The notes under the pieces were generated by a model. It did not search any database. It saw nothing but the letters and a program-made list of their open reading frames with translations, and was not told the DNA's origin. The translations under genes were made by a program, and so were the position numbers. A DNA stretch of 64,000 bases from Microbacterium terrae (lineage in GTDB: Bacteria > Actinomycetota > Actinomycetes > Actinomycetales > Microbacteriaceae), in NCBI RefSeq assembly GCF_017831975.1, contig NZ_JAFDSS010000001.1, positions 1,302,001-1,366,000 on the forward strand, written 5' to 3'. This document shows positions 47,141-57,513 of this stretch, piece after piece. Numbering within the stretch: position 1 is the first letter of the stretch; the number at the start of each line of letters is the position of its first letter.

Positions 47141-48178
47141 TCAGTCCTGGATGACGCCGACGCTCTCGAGACGCTCGAGGAGCGCTGCGCCGTCGTTGCC
47201 CGCGACCCACGGGACCGCCGCCCCGGCGTGGTCGCTGACGGCGGTGCGACCTCCGGCGAGCACGGCCTCGGTGGGCGACAGGCGCCGGATCGCGACGGCG
47301 GCGACGTTCGCCGGGTGCTCATCGGTGAACCGGGTGTAGATCTCGTCGTCATGCTGCCCGTCGTCGCCGATCAGCAGCCAGCGCACCTCGGGGAATTCCT
47401 CCGCGAGGCGGGTGAGGTTCGCCGTCTTGTGCGCCTTGCCGCTGCGGAACCAGCGGTCGTGCGTGGGGCCCCAATCGGTGAGCAGCATCGCGCCGGGAGG
47501 GAAGAGGTGGCGGCGCAGGAAGCGGGCGAGGGTCGGAGCGATGTTCCAGGCGCCGGTAGACAGGTACACCAGCGGCGCACCGGGATGCTCGCGCACGACG
47601 CGTTCGGTCAGCACCGCCATTCCGGGCACGGGCTGGCGGGCGTGCTCGTCGACGACGAACGAGTTCCACGCGGCGATGAGCGGGCGGGGGAGTGCGGTGA
47701 CCATCACGGTGTCGTCCACGTCGGAGACGACGCCGAACCGCACGTCGGGGTGCACGATGAACGTGCGCGCCTCGATGGGGGCTCCACCCTCGACCGACAT
47801 CTCGAACGTCTGCCAGCCCGCTTCGAGGTCGGCCGGGAGGACCGTGTCGATCACACCACCGCGATCGGCGACCACCTCGTAGGTCTTGCCGCTGATCGTC
47901 ACCGACACCTGGGCGTAGCCGATGGGCACCGCGGCGAAGCTGCGCCACCCGCGCACGCCCGCGTAGTCGCCGGAACCCCGCGGGCGGATCGGCGGGACGA
48001 TCATCACGCGTCCGAGCACGCGGACCCAGTCCGGGCGGCCGTAGCCGGGGAACGGCGTCACCGTGGGCGTCTGCCCGCGGCCTCGCGCGCGGCGCTCGCG
48101 CCACGCGTGCAGGCGGCGCTCGAGACGGGCGAACCAGTGCACCTTGGTGCTCGCCGGCGCGTGGGTCGTCTCGGGCAT
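47141..48178 (-). CDS. App1-type phosphatase domain protein (DUF2183)
   Basis: 345-residue protein. The catalytic HAD-like motif VSDVDDTVMVT (DxDxT) lies near residue 155, following a beta-rich N-terminal domain (residues 60-140). Further motifs: PLVYLSTGAWNIAPTLARFL and KTANLTRLAEEFPEVRWLLIGDDGQHDDEIY, standard for App1/DUF2183 phosphatidate-phosphatase-like proteins. Substrate not known in bacteria. ATG 48178 follows GAGGGG; 4 bp separate it from the DedA gene upstream on the same strand, so they form an operon. Confidence 0.87.
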   Translation of the reverse strand: MPETTHAPASTKVHWFARLERRLHAWRERRARGRGQTPTVTPFPGYGRPDWVRVLGRVMIVPPIRPRGSGDYAGVRGWRSFAAVPIGYAQVSVTISGKTYEVVADRGGVIDTVLPADLEAGWQTFEMSVEGGAPIEARTFIVHPDVRFGVVSDVDDTVMVTALPRPLIAAWNSFVVDEHARQPVPGMAVLTERVVREHPGAPLVYLSTGAWNIAPTLARFLRRHLFPPGAMLLTDWGPTHDRWFRSGKAHKTANLTRLAEEFPEVRWLLIGDDGQHDDEIYTRFTDEHPANVAAVAIRRLSPTEAVLAGGRTAVSDHAGAAVPWVAGNDGAALLERLESVGVIQD

Positions 48179-48182
48179 CCCC

Positions 48183-48890
48183 TCAGTCTTCCACGTCCTC
48201 CTGGACGACTCGTGCACCCGAGGTGTCGCCCTCGATCGTCATCACCGGGTGCGTGTGCTCGAAGTGACGTCGCTCCAGCCGGTGGATCACGAGCTTCACC
48301 ACCCCGGCCAGCACGAGGAAGGCGACGATCGCCGCGACGAAGAGGTAACCCGCCGAGTGCAGCTGGTCGGCGAGCTCGCGGTACGTGCCTGCCGCGAGCG
48401 CGGCGACGGAGACGTACGCCGTCGACCAGACGACGCACGCCGGGATCGTCCACGCGAGGAAGCGCCGGTAGGAGACGTGGCTCATCCCGACGGTGAGCGG
48501 AACGAGCGAGTGCAGCACGGGGAGGAATCGCGACAGGAAGATGGCCGGTCCGCCGCGGCGCTGGAGATACCGCTCGGCACGCTCCCAGTTGTGCTCGCCG
48601 ACGCGGCGCCCGAGGCGGGAGTGACGGATGCTCGGACCGAGCACGCGCCCGAGCCAGAACCCGATGCTCTCGCCGACGAGCGCGCCGATCACCACCGCGA
48701 CGATGAGCACGATGGCCTCCACCGGACCGGCGACGGCGGTGCCGGCGACGATGACGATCGTGTCGCCCGGGACCACCAGTCCGACCAGCACGCTCGTCTC
48801 GAGCAAGATCGCGAGGCCCGCCAGCAGAGTCCGCACGATCGGGTCGACACTCTGCACGGTGTCGAGCAGCCACGTGAGGAACTCGTTCAC
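48183..48890 (-). CDS. DedA family membrane protein (SNARE-associated Golgi fold)
   Basis: 235-residue protein with about five hydrophobic segments. DedA markers: [20 protein letters not shown] near 30, [14 protein letters not shown] near 68, and the central [27 protein letters not shown] near 118. DedA proteins move undecaprenyl phosphate or other lipids across the membrane; specificity unknown. GTG 48890 is 6 nt after TAGGCT (minus, 48897-48902). Divergent from the PabB-like gene, with 42 bp between starts. Confidence 0.92.
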   Translation of the reverse strand: MNEFLTWLLDTVQSVDPIVRTLLAGLAILLETSVLVGLVVPGDTIVIVAGTAVAGPVEAIVLIVAVVIGALVGESIGFWLGRVLGPSIRHSRLGRRVGEHNWERAERYLQRRGGPAIFLSRFLPVLHSLVPLTVGMSHVSYRRFLAWTIPACVVWSTAYVSVAALAAGTYRELADQLHSAGYLFVAAIVAFLVLAGVVKLVIHRLERRHFEHTHPVMTIEGDTSGARVVQEDVED

Positions 48891-48932
48891 CCTCCGAGCC
48901 TAGGACGCCGGAGCCGCCTCTAGCCTGGGAGT

Positions 48933-50228
48933 ATGTCGGATCCGCGCGTCGCCGTCGCCCTGCCGCACTGGGTCGACCCGGCATCCGTCTTCTCAGCACT
49001 GTTCGCGGGCGAGGAGCACGCCTTCTGGCTGGACGCCGGACCCGACGCGCAGTCGGGCTGGAGCTGGATGGGAGCGGGGGCGCCCGACCCCACCGGGCCG
49101 GGCGCAGTCCGGCTGCACGGCGGTGCGCACGCGCTGCCGGGCGGGTTCGACGGGGGATGGGTCGGCTGGCTCGGGTACGAGCAGGCGGCGGCACGCGCCG
49201 GCGCCCCGATCGCGGAAGACCCGCACGACGTGCCGCAGCAGAGGTGGCTGCGGACGGCGACGTTCGTCGCCTTCGACCACGGCTCCGGGCGGGTCTGGAC
49301 GATCGGCACCCCGGACGAGGCGGTGCGTCTCGCGGAGAGCGCGGGCTCGGCGCCTGCGCACGCTCTGCCGCGGGCACTCCCGTCACCGTCGGCCACGGCA
49401 TCCGCTCGCCACACCGCCGACGAGTACGCGGGTCTCATCGCGCACTGCCGTGCCGCGATCCGCGAGGGCGACGCCTACCAGCTGTGCCTCACGACGCGCT
49501 TCGAGGTGCCGGGCGTCCACGACCCGCTCGCCGCCTATCTGCGACTGCGCGCCGCGACTCCCGCCCATCATGGCGGATTCATCCGCTCCGGAGAGTGGGC
49601 GCTGGCGAGCGCGAGCCCGGAGCGCTTCCTCGAGGTGGCGGAGGGGGTGGTGCGCACCCATCCGATCAAGGGCACGCGCCCGCGTGGTGCAGACGAGTCG
49701 ACGGATGCCGCGCTCGCGCGCGAGCTACTCGCGAGCGAGAAGGAGCGCGCCGAGAACGTGATGATCGTCGACCTCATGCGCAACGACCTCTCGAAGGTGT
49801 GCCGCAGCGGGACGGTGAGCGTCGACCGGCTCCTCGAGGTCGAGTCGTACCCCGCGGTTCATCAGCTCGTCAGCGCGGTCTCCGGCAGCCTGCGCACGGG
49901 CGTGACGCTCGACGACCTGCTGGCGGCCGCGTTCCCGGCGGGATCGATGACCGGTGCGCCGAAGCTGTCGGCGATGACGATCCTGCACCGACTCGAAGCC
50001 TCCCCCCGCGGCGTCTTCGCCGGATGCTTCGGCTGGGTCGGCGACGGCGGCGCGCTCGACCTGGCGATGGTCATCCGCTCCGCCGTGGTGGGTCCGCAGT
50101 CCGCCCACGTCGGGGCGGGCGGCGGAATCACCTGGCACTCCGATCCCGGCGCGGAGGTCGCCGAAGTCGGGGTGAAGGCGCGCGGGCCGCTGGCGGCCCT
50201 CGGGGCGATGCTGCCGCCCGGCTGGTGA
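48933..50228 (+). CDS. pabB: Chorismate-binding enzyme, aminodeoxychorismate synthase component I type
   Basis: 431-residue chorismate-utilising enzyme. Active-site motifs: [13 protein letters not shown] near residue 182, PIKGTRPRG near 245, [22 protein letters not shown] near 268 and [12 protein letters not shown] near 335. The short N-terminal domain points to PabB (p-aminobenzoate for folate) rather than TrpE. No pabA neighbour is visible. Leaderless start: TAGCCT at 48921-48926 is 6 nt before ATG. Confidence 0.86.
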   Translation: MSDPRVAVALPHWVDPASVFSALFAGEEHAFWLDAGPDAQSGWSWMGAGAPDPTGPGAVRLHGGAHALPGGFDGGWVGWLGYEQAAARAGAPIAEDPHDVPQQRWLRTATFVAFDHGSGRVWTIGTPDEAVRLAESAGSAPAHALPRALPSPSATASARHTADEYAGLIAHCRAAIREGDAYQLCLTTRFEVPGVHDPLAAYLRLRAATPAHHGGFIRSGEWALASASPERFLEVAEGVVRTHPIKGTRPRGADESTDAALARELLASEKERAENVMIVDLMRNDLSKVCRSGTVSVDRLLEVESYPAVHQLVSAVSGSLRTGVTLDDLLAAAFPAGSMTGAPKLSAMTILHRLEASPRGVFAGCFGWVGDGGALDLAMVIRSAVVGPQSAHVGAGGGITWHSDPGAEVAEVGVKARGPLAALGAMLPPGW

Positions 50229-50241
50229 GTCGTCTGTCGGG

Positions 50242-50247
50242 TAACCT
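50242..50247 (+). promoter_or_regulatory. -10 element candidate for leuS (TAACCT)
   Basis: TAACCT just after the pabB stop, 52 bp before the leuS GTG; implies a ~46-nt leader. No T-box consensus is present. Confidence 0.4.
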
Positions 50248-50299
50248 GGGAGTTCGCGCCCACGCGCAGTTCCGGCATCCCAGGATTGGTTCCTCCCCC

Positions 50300-52879
50300 G
50301 TGTCACAGACCTCGCACACCGACACCGACGCGCCGTCCGACGGCTACGACGCCTACGCCATCCAGCAGAAGTGGCAGCAGCGCTGGCTCGAGGCCGACCC
50401 GTTCCGTGCCGGCGGCAGCGAAGACACGCGCCCGCGCAAGTACGTCCTCGGCATGTTCCCGTACCCCTCCGGCGACCTGCACATGGGGCACGCCGAGAGC
50501 TACGCGTACGTCGACATCGTGGCCCGCTTCTGGCGTCACCGCGGCTACAACGTGCTGAACCCCATCGGCTGGGACTCGTTCGGCCTGCCCGCCGAGAACG
50601 CGGCGATCCAGCGCGGCGCCGACCCGCGCGAGTGGACTTACGCCAACATCGACCAGCACAAGAAGAGCTTCCGCGAGTACGGCTCCTCCTACGACTGGTC
50701 GCGCATCCTCCACACCAGCGACCCGGAGTACTACCGCTGGAACCAGTGGCTGTTCCAGCGCATGTACGAGCGCGACCTCGCCTACCGCAAGGAGAGCCCG
50801 GTCAACTGGTGCCCCAACGACCAGACGGTGCTCGCGAACGAGCAGGTCGTCGACGGGCGCTGCGAGCGCTGCGGCGCCGAGGTCGTGAAGAAGAAGCTGA
50901 CCCAGTGGTACTTCAAGATCACGGACTACGCCGACCGCCTGCTCGACGACCTGAACCAGCTCGAGGGGTTCTGGCCGCAGAAGGTCATCCGGATGCAGCG
51001 CAACTGGATCGGCCGCTCGGTCGGCGCCGACATCGACTTCGAGATCGAGGGTCGCGACGAGAAGGTGACCGTGTTCTCGACGCGTCCCGACACTCTCCAC
51101 GGCGCCACCTTCATGGTGGTCGCCCCCGACAGCGACCTGGCCGCCGAGCTCGCCGCCGGATCCTCCGCCGAGGTGCGCGCGCGGTTCCAGGACTACCTCG
51201 AGAGCGTGCAGCGCGAGACCGAGATCGAGCGCCAGGCCACCGATCGCCCGAAGACCGGCGTCTTCCTCGACCGGTTCGCGATCAACCCCATCAACGGCGA
51301 GCGTCTGCCCATCTGGGCCGCCGACTACGTTCTGGCCGACTACGGCCACGGCGCGGTCATGGCGGTGCCCGCCCACGACCAGCGCGACCTCGACTTCGCG
51401 CGCGCCTTCGACCTGCCCGTCAAGGTCGTCGTCGACACGACCGCGCCCATCACGGGCGCGATCCCGGTGATCGACCTCGATGAGAACGGCGACCCGATCC
51501 TGCCCGAGGGCGAGTCGCTCGACTCGATCGACCCGGCGAAGACCGGGATCGCGCTGACCGGCGAGGGGCGGATGATCCACTCCGGGTCGCTCGACGGGCT
51601 GAGCAAGCGCAACGCCATCGCCCGCATCATCGACGAGCTCGGCGCAGCCGGCACCGGTCGCGCCGCCAAGTCGTACCGCCTCCGTGACTGGCTGATCTCG
51701 CGTCAGCGCTTCTGGGGCACGCCGATCCCCATGATCCACACGCAGGACGGCCGCATCGTCCCGGTGCCCGAGGATCAGCTGCCCCTCCGTCTGCCCGACG
51801 CCGCAGGCCTCGACCTGAAGCCCAAGGGCACGTCGCCGCTCGGCGGCGCGACCGAGTGGATGCAGACGACAGACCCCGAGACGGGCGAGGCGGCGCTGCG
51901 CGACCCCGACACGATGGACACCTTCGTCGACAGTTCGTGGTACTTCCTGCGCTTCCTCGCGGCGAACGACGACACGCAGGCGTTCCCGACAGCGGAGGCC
52001 GACCGCTGGGCTCCGGTGGACTCGTACATCGGCGGCGTCGAGCACGCGATCCTGCATCTGCTCTACGCGCGCTTCATCACGAAGGTGCTGTTCGACCTCG
52101 GGCTGATCGACTTCACCGAGCCGTTCACGAGCCTCATCAACCAGGGCATGGTGCTCCTCGACGGCTCGAAGATGTCGAAGAGCAAGGGAAACCTCGTCGA
52201 GTTCGCCGCGAGCATGGTCGACCCGGGCGCCGACGCAGTGCGCACCGCGATCGCGTTCGCCGGTCCGGTCGAAGACGACATCAACTGGGAGGACGTCTCG
52301 ACGACGGGGGCGCAGAAGTTCCTCGCCCGCGCCTGGCGCATCGCCTCCGATGTCACGAGCGAGACCGACGTCGTGTGGGCAGAGGGCGATGTCGCGCTGC
52401 GCCGCGTCACCCACCGGCTCCTCGCCGATGCGCCCGGGCTCATCGAGCACACGAAGTTCAACGTCGTCGTCGCCCGCCTCATGGAGCTCGTCAACGCGAC
52501 GCGCAAGACCATCGACACCGGCGCCGGTCCCGCCGACCCCGCGGTGCGTGAGGCAGCCGAGGCGACCGCGATGATCCTCGACCTGTTCGCTCCGCACCTG
52601 GCGGAGGAGATGTGGGAGATCCTCGGCTACGACGGCTTCGTCGGGCTCGCCACGTGGCGCACCGCTGACCCCACCCTCCTCGTCGAGGACTCGGTCACCG
52701 CGGTCGTGCAGATCGACGGCAAGATGCGGGCGACCCTCGAGGTGCCCGCACGCATCGATGCCGCCGAGCTCGAGGCGCTCGCGCGCGCCGACGCCCGTGT
52801 GCAGCGCTCGCTCGGCGACCGCGAGATCACCCGCGCGATCGTGCGTGCCCCGAAGGTCGTCAGCTTCAGCACCCACTGA
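50300..52879 (+). CDS. leuS: Leucine--tRNA ligase
   Basis: 859-residue class Ia synthetase. Seen: HIGH motif in [13 protein letters not shown] near residue 60, [22 protein letters not shown] (zinc-like loop) near 175, editing domain with [14 protein letters not shown] near 260, KMSKS in [14 protein letters not shown] near 622, and C-terminal anticodon-binding and tail domains. GTG 50300 has no strong SD; a reading of the upstream region as coding would only extend into non-conserved sequence. Confidence 0.95.
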   Translation: MSQTSHTDTDAPSDGYDAYAIQQKWQQRWLEADPFRAGGSEDTRPRKYVLGMFPYPSGDLHMGHAESYAYVDIVARFWRHRGYNVLNPIGWDSFGLPAENAAIQRGADPREWTYANIDQHKKSFREYGSSYDWSRILHTSDPEYYRWNQWLFQRMYERDLAYRKESPVNWCPNDQTVLANEQVVDGRCERCGAEVVKKKLTQWYFKITDYADRLLDDLNQLEGFWPQKVIRMQRNWIGRSVGADIDFEIEGRDEKVTVFSTRPDTLHGATFMVVAPDSDLAAELAAGSSAEVRARFQDYLESVQRETEIERQATDRPKTGVFLDRFAINPINGERLPIWAADYVLADYGHGAVMAVPAHDQRDLDFARAFDLPVKVVVDTTAPITGAIPVIDLDENGDPILPEGESLDSIDPAKTGIALTGEGRMIHSGSLDGLSKRNAIARIIDELGAAGTGRAAKSYRLRDWLISRQRFWGTPIPMIHTQDGRIVPVPEDQLPLRLPDAAGLDLKPKGTSPLGGATEWMQTTDPETGEAALRDPDTMDTFVDSSWYFLRFLAANDDTQAFPTAEADRWAPVDSYIGGVEHAILHLLYARFITKVLFDLGLIDFTEPFTSLINQGMVLLDGSKMSKSKGNLVEFAASMVDPGADAVRTAIAFAGPVEDDINWEDVSTTGAQKFLARAWRIASDVTSETDVVWAEGDVALRRVTHRLLADAPGLIEHTKFNVVVARLMELVNATRKTIDTGAGPADPAVREAAEATAMILDLFAPHLAEEMWEILGYDGFVGLATWRTADPTLLVEDSVTAVVQIDGKMRATLEVPARIDAAELEALARADARVQRSLGDREITRAIVRAPKVVSFSTH

Positions 52880-52885
52880 GCATCG

Positions 52886-52917
52886 ACCCGTTCCTCCCCA
52901 GTGCGGGAGGAACGGGT
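52886..52917. terminator. Terminator after leuS
   Basis: Perfect 13-bp stem (ACCCGTTCCTCCC 52886-52898 with 52905-52917), 6-nt loop, starting 6 bp after the leuS stop. Confidence 0.85.
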
Positions 52918-52978
52918 GGTCTCCACACCACTCCCGCCCGCACGCGGGTGCGCCGCGGTGGGCTCCTAGCGTGGCCTG

Positions 52979-53593
52979 GTGACCGAGCCCGCCCGCGACC
53001 GCCGAGCTCGCGGACGGTTCGGAGTGGGGGTCGCCGTCGTCGTCGTGATCGTGGCGCTCGGCGTCACGGTGCTCGTCGGCGTGGTCCGCAGCGCGGGTAC
53101 CCCCACGGAGACGGTGCCGCTCACCGGAGCGTCGACGGATGCGCCCGCGCTCGAGCCTGCCGAGGTCTACGTCCACGTGTCGGGTGCTGTGCGCCACCCC
53201 GGGCTCTACGTGCTCGACCAGGGCGCGCGCGTGGTCGACGCGATCGCCGCGGCAGGGGGATACGCCGACGGCGCCGACGGCGCCGCGGTGAACCTGGCGC
53301 GAGCGGTCGACGACGGCGAGCAGCTCCACGTGCCGATGCAGGGCGAGGATGCCGGTGCCTCCGGCGGTGGCGCCACGGGCGGTTCGGGTGTGGCCGGCGA
53401 CGGACGTGTGAACCTCAACACCGCGGATGCCGCGGCGCTCGAGACGCTGCCGCGGATCGGCACCGCTCTCGCAGAGCGCATCCTCGCGTGGCGGGACGAG
53501 AACGGCCGTTTCACCAGCGTCGAGGACCTTCTCGCCGTGCCGGGCATCGGCGAGAAGATGCTCGAGTCGCTGCGCGACCTGGTGAGCGTCTGA
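52979..53593 (+). CDS. comEA: ComEA family DNA-binding protein (SLBB + helix-hairpin-helix)
   Basis: 204-residue membrane-anchored protein: signal/anchor helix at ~16-38, an SLBB domain (EVYVHVSGAVRHPGLYVLDQGARVVDAIAAAGG, residues ~60-95), a Gly/Ser linker, and two HhH motifs (VNLNTADAAALETLPRIGTALAERILAWR and FTSVEDLLAVPGIGEKMLESL). It binds DNA outside the membrane for ComEC. GTG 52979 lies 6 nt after TAGCGT. One base separates its stop from comEC, so they are coupled. Confidence 0.93.
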   Translation: MTEPARDRRARGRFGVGVAVVVVIVALGVTVLVGVVRSAGTPTETVPLTGASTDAPALEPAEVYVHVSGAVRHPGLYVLDQGARVVDAIAAAGGYADGADGAAVNLARAVDDGEQLHVPMQGEDAGASGGGATGGSGVAGDGRVNLNTADAAALETLPRIGTALAERILAWRDENGRFTSVEDLLAVPGIGEKMLESLRDLVSV

Positions 53594-53594
53594 G

Positions 53595-55937
53595 ATGGCG
53601 GGCGCACGCGCCCTGCGGCTGGTGCCGGTGGCCGGCGCCGCCTGGATCGGCGCAGCACTCTCCGCGGCACCGGCTCTCGCGGCACCGGTGTCGTTCGCCG
53701 CGTGGTCGATCGTCGGCGCACTGCTCGTGGGCGCGGCAGCGCTGGGCCGTGGCAGGCGCTGCCGCCTGGCGCCCCTCGTGGGGGCGATCATCGCGCTCTG
53801 CGCCCTCGCCGCCGCCGCGTCGCACGTCGCCCTCGCCGAGCACGATCGCTCGCTCGCCGGCGTCGGCGACCTCGGCGGCGGGCGGGCGGTCACCGCGCTC
53901 GTCGAAGTGACGGGCAAGGTGGAGCGCACACCCACCGGGCTGAACTTCGATGCGGTGATGCTCGAGGTGCGGGCGGGATCGATCGGCCTGCGTGCCCGCA
54001 CCCCGGCGGTCGTCCGGGTGACGCTCGACGACGTGTCCGGAGGCCGCCTCGACGTCGGCGCCGTCGCCGAGGCGCGCGGCACCCTGCGCGCGGCCGACGT
54101 CGGACGACGCGAGACCGTCGTGGTGACGGCTGCACGTGGCGTGGTGGTCATCCGTGAGCCTGGGGGAGCGGCAGCCGTCACCTCCGACCTGCGCCGCGGT
54201 CTGGTCCAGGCTTCGGCGGGTCTCCCCGGCGACGGCGCCGGACTGCTGCCCGGGCTCGCCGTGGGCGACACCTCGGCTGTTCCGTCCGACCTCGATGCGG
54301 CGATGAAGGCATCGTCGCTGTCGCATCTCACCGCGGTGTCGGGCGCGAACTGCGCGCTCGTCGTCGGCATCGCCTATGCGGTCGCCGCCGGGCTCGGGCT
54401 CGGCCGCCGCAGCCGCGTCGCCGCGGGAGTGGTGGTGCTCGGCGGCTTCGTGATGCTCGTCACCCCGGAGCCCAGCGTCGTCCGCGCCGCCGTGATGGCA
54501 GCGATCGCGATGGTGTCGCTCCTGCTCGGTCGCACCCCTGCCGGGGTGGCCACCCTGTCACTCGCGGTCGCGGGGTCGCTCGTCGTCGACCCATGGCTGG
54601 CCACCTCGCTCGGGTTCGCCCTGTCGGTCGCCGCAACCGCTTCACTGCTCGTGCTGGCGCGCCCGCTCGCCCGCGGCCTGGAGCGGGTGCTGCCGCGCGG
54701 GATCGCCCTGCTCCTCGCGGTGCCGATCGCGGCTCAGCTCGCCTGCGGGCCGCTGCTGATCCTCATCGAACCGGTCGTGCCCGCATACGGCGTGGTCGCG
54801 AACGTGCTCGCCGGACCCGCGGCGCCCGCGGTGACGGTGATCGGGCTCGCCGCGTGCCTCGCGGCGCCGTTCCCGCTCCTGCAGGCCGGACTCGTCGCGA
54901 TCGCCTGGATGCCCGCAGCATGGATCGCCGCCACCGCGCGCCTGTTCGCGGCGCTCCCGGGGAGCGGCCTGGCATGGATCGACGGGGTGATCGGTGCCGC
55001 ACTCCTCGCGACAATCGGCGCGGCGGTCGCCGTGCTGATGATCGGTCCCCGCGGCACGCGGCCGCAGAGAGTGGTGGGACGCATCTCCGCGGTGGTCGTC
55101 GCCGTAGCCGTGGGGCTCGTCGGCGGACAGTCCGCGCTGTCGTCGATCGCTGCGCCCCTGACGGTGCCGCAGGCGTGGGCGGTGCTCGCCTGCGACGTCG
55201 GACAGGGCGACGCGCTGCTGATGCGCTCGGCGGGTGCCGTCGCGCTCGTCGACACCGGGCCGGACGACGCTGCGCTGGCCCGGTGCCTCGCGCGGGCAGG
55301 CGTCTCGCGCATCGATCTCCTCGTCCTCACTCATTTCGACGCCGATCACGCCGGCGCGGCACCGTCGCTGACCGGACGAGTCGGCACGGTGCTCCACGGA
55401 CCGACCGACGACGACGGCGTCCGGACGCTCGAACTCCTCGCCTCTGCCGGTGCCGCACCGGTGGAGGCGCACACCGGCATGACGGGTCATCTCGGTGAGG
55501 CGACGTGGACCGTGCTGTGGCCCGACGCCGGACTGCGCGCGTTCCCGCCCGGCAACGATGCCAGCGTGGTGCTCGACGTCCGCGGCGCAACGGTGCCGAG
55601 CATCCTCCTGCTCGGCGACCTGTCTGCGTCGCCGCAGCGGATGGTGCTGTCGTCGGGGCTGCTCGAGCCTCCGTACGCCGTCGTGAAGGTCGCGCACCAC
55701 GGCAGCGCCGACCAGGCGATGGAGCTCTACCACGAGGCGGCGGCGGGCATCGCGGTGCTGAGCGTGGGCGCGGGCAACACCTACGGACACCCGCGCGACG
55801 AGGCACTGACCCTCCTCGGCGAGACATCGACGAAGATCGCCCGCACCGACCGGGAAGGCATGATCGGCGTCTGGCTCGAGGGCGGGGCGCTGCGCCTCTG
55901 GCGGGAGCGGGGCGGCGCCGTCGGCGGCCCTGGCTAG
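53595..55937 (+). CDS. comEC: ComEC/Rec2 family competence protein
   Basis: 780-residue polytopic channel for uptake of single-stranded DNA. N-terminal DUF4131-like region (residues ~1-190), central competence domain with HLTAVSGANCALVVG near 245 and many hydrophobic helices, and a C-terminal metallo-beta-lactamase-like nuclease domain with LACDVGQGDALLM near 530 and THFDADHAGAAPSL near 577. All three domains appear intact. Natural competence is not established for this group, so its role is inferred. Confidence 0.94.
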   Translation: MAGARALRLVPVAGAAWIGAALSAAPALAAPVSFAAWSIVGALLVGAAALGRGRRCRLAPLVGAIIALCALAAAASHVALAEHDRSLAGVGDLGGGRAVTALVEVTGKVERTPTGLNFDAVMLEVRAGSIGLRARTPAVVRVTLDDVSGGRLDVGAVAEARGTLRAADVGRRETVVVTAARGVVVIREPGGAAAVTSDLRRGLVQASAGLPGDGAGLLPGLAVGDTSAVPSDLDAAMKASSLSHLTAVSGANCALVVGIAYAVAAGLGLGRRSRVAAGVVVLGGFVMLVTPEPSVVRAAVMAAIAMVSLLLGRTPAGVATLSLAVAGSLVVDPWLATSLGFALSVAATASLLVLARPLARGLERVLPRGIALLLAVPIAAQLACGPLLILIEPVVPAYGVVANVLAGPAAPAVTVIGLAACLAAPFPLLQAGLVAIAWMPAAWIAATARLFAALPGSGLAWIDGVIGAALLATIGAAVAVLMIGPRGTRPQRVVGRISAVVVAVAVGLVGGQSALSSIAAPLTVPQAWAVLACDVGQGDALLMRSAGAVALVDTGPDDAALARCLARAGVSRIDLLVLTHFDADHAGAAPSLTGRVGTVLHGPTDDDGVRTLELLASAGAAPVEAHTGMTGHLGEATWTVLWPDAGLRAFPPGNDASVVLDVRGATVPSILLLGDLSASPQRMVLSSGLLEPPYAVVKVAHHGSADQAMELYHEAAAGIAVLSVGAGNTYGHPRDEALTLLGETSTKIARTDREGMIGVWLEGGALRLWRERGGAVGGPG

Positions 55938-55946
55938 GCTGGGGGG

Positions 55947-56984
55947 ATGCCGACACCCGCCCGCCGCCCCGCAGTCAAGAGCACGCGCAGCGCGATCCCG
56001 CAGCTCTCGTGGCGCGCGGCCCAGCCGGCGCCCGTCGTGCTCGTCTCGGGGCCTGAAGAGGTATGCGCCGAGCGCGCGATCGCCGGCGTCCGCGACTACC
56101 TCAAGGCCGAGGATGCGAGTCTCGAGGTGACCGATCTGCGCGCCGACGACTACGCGCCCGGCACCCTGCTCGCGGTCACGTCGCCGTCGCTCTTCGGCGA
56201 ACCGCGGCTCGTGCGCGTCTCGGGGGTGGAGAAGTGCTCCGACGCCTTCCTCTCCGAAGCGGTGTCGTACCTCGCGGCTCCCCAGGACGGGGCCACCGTC
56301 GTCCTCCGCCACACCGGGGCGACGGTGCGCGGCAAGAAGCTGCTCGATGCGATCCGCGCAGGGGAGGGGAGCGGGGTCGAGATCGCCTGCCCCGCCGTCA
56401 AGCGCGACTCCGACCGCTTCGACTTCGCCGCGGGGGAGTTCCAGGACGCGAAGAAGCGCATCGCGCCCGCGGCGCTGCGCTCTCTCGTCTCGGCGTTCGC
56501 CGACGACCTCACCGAGCTGGCGGCAGCCTGCCGTCAGCTCATCTCCGACGTGCCGGGCGACATCACCGAGGAGGTCGTGCAGCGGTACTACGGCGGCCGC
56601 GTCGAGACCTCGGCGTTCGCCGTCGCCGATACCGCGATCGCGGGGCGCTACGGCGACGCGCTCATCGCGCTGCGGCACGCCCTGGCCTCGGGCGCAGACC
56701 CCGTGCCCCTCGTGGCGGCGGTGGCGATGAAGCTGCGCACCATGGCGCGCGTCGCCGGCAGCCGCGAGCCCGCGCGGGCACTCGCGTCGCGCCTCGGCAT
56801 GAAGGACTGGCAGGTCGACCGCGCGCGACGTGATCTCACGGGGTGGAACGAGCAGTCGCTCGGGCTCGCGATCCAGGCGACGGCGCGCGCCGACGCCGAG
56901 GTGAAGGGCGGCTCGCGCGACTCGGTGTTCGCGCTCGAGCGCATGATCACCGTCATCGCGACGCGCGCACCGTACGGCGGCTGA
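55947..56984 (+). CDS. holA: DNA polymerase III subunit delta
   Basis: 345-residue clamp-loader subunit that opens the beta sliding clamp. N-terminal AAA-like domain (PVVLVSGPEEVCAERAIAG near residue 28; GEPRLVRVSGVEKCSD), then helical lid and C-terminal collar domain (DTAIAGRYGDALIALRHALASGADPVPLVAAVAMKLR). A Walker A Lys is absent, as usual for delta. TAGGCT (55935-55940) 6 nt before ATG. Standard comEA-comEC-holA order. Confidence 0.95.
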   Translation: MPTPARRPAVKSTRSAIPQLSWRAAQPAPVVLVSGPEEVCAERAIAGVRDYLKAEDASLEVTDLRADDYAPGTLLAVTSPSLFGEPRLVRVSGVEKCSDAFLSEAVSYLAAPQDGATVVLRHTGATVRGKKLLDAIRAGEGSGVEIACPAVKRDSDRFDFAAGEFQDAKKRIAPAALRSLVSAFADDLTELAAACRQLISDVPGDITEEVVQRYYGGRVETSAFAVADTAIAGRYGDALIALRHALASGADPVPLVAAVAMKLRTMARVAGSREPARALASRLGMKDWQVDRARRDLTGWNEQSLGLAIQATARADAEVKGGSRDSVFALERMITVIATRAPYGG

Positions 56985-57020
56985 CCCGTCCAGCGCCGGC
57001 ACCGCGAACGCGCGCCCGAC

Positions 57021-57080
57021 CGCGACGCCCGCCCGGAAACGGCGAGCCCCGCCCGGTAACGGCGAGCCCCACCCGGTAAC
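57021..57080 (+). repeat. 20-bp tandem repeat between holA and rpsT
   Basis: Two near-identical 20-bp units at 57041-57060 and 57061-57080 (GGCGAGCCCC(G/A)CCCGGTAAC, one difference), with a degenerate third at 57021-57040. It lies in a ~150-bp gap between convergent genes; no gene seen in it. Confidence 0.8.
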
Positions 57081-57083
57081 GGC

Positions 57084-57116
57084 GGAAGCCCGCCCCCGAG
57101 TGGGGGGCGGGCTTCC
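57084..57116. terminator. Terminator between holA and rpsT
   Basis: 14-bp stem (GGAAGCCCGCCCCC 57084-57097 with 57103-57116), loop GAGTG, directly after the 20-bp repeats; can serve both convergent genes. Confidence 0.85.
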
Positions 57117-57137
57117 GAATCCTGCGGCGGCTGGGCC

Positions 57138-57398
57138 TCAGAGCGCGGCGACCTGCTTGGCGATGGCCGACTTGCGGTTCGCTGCCTGGTTCTTGTGGAT
57201 GACGCCCTTGCTGACGGCCTTGTCGAGCTTCTTCGACGCCTTGTGCAGCGCCTTCTCGGCGGCGGCCTTGTCGCCGGCGGCGACGGCCTCGCGGGTGCGA
57301 CGCACCTCGGTCTTCAGCTCGCTCTTGACGGCCTTGTTGCGCTCACGCGCCTTCTCGTTGGTCTTGTTGCGCTTGATCTGCGACTTGATGTTCGCCAC
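57138..57398 (-). CDS. rpsT: 30S ribosomal protein S20
   Basis: 86-residue all-helical 30S assembly protein. Hallmarks: [29 protein letters not shown] at the start and the ends [23 protein letters not shown] 57398 gives the normal S20 N-terminus; upstream frame continues without homology. Likely promoter TAGAAT (minus, 57508-57513) overlaps the stop codon of the neighbouring hydrolase gene and implies a ~100-nt leader. Confidence 0.96.
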   Translation of the reverse strand: MANIKSQIKRNKTNEKARERNKAVKSELKTEVRRTREAVAAGDKAAAEKALHKASKKLDKAVSKGVIHKNQAANRKSAIAKQVAAL

Positions 57399-57507
57399 GT
57401 GTCGACGTCTTTCGTTTCGATGGGAATCGGATTTGTTTACCGGGCGGCGAGAGAGGGGCGCGTTCCGGCGGTCGTGAGGGCGAACCCACACGCAAGCCAA
57501 ACAAGGA

Positions 57508-57513
57508 TTCTAC
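57508..57513 (-). promoter_or_regulatory. -10 element candidate for rpsT overlapping an upstream stop codon
   Basis: TAGAAT on the minus strand; its TAG is the stop codon of the alpha/beta hydrolase (57510-57512). Confidence 0.5.

Noticed and set aside
50303..54370. Very long open frame on the minus strand opposite leuS and comEA/comEC (over 1300 codons)
   Set aside because: Product is His/Arg/Val/Asp-rich low-complexity sequence without family motifs; it is the antisense shadow of GC-rich genes with strong codon bias on the plus strand.
57021..57080. Tandem 20-bp units considered as a CRISPR-like array
   Set aside because: No spacers between units, only two to three copies, no cas genes.
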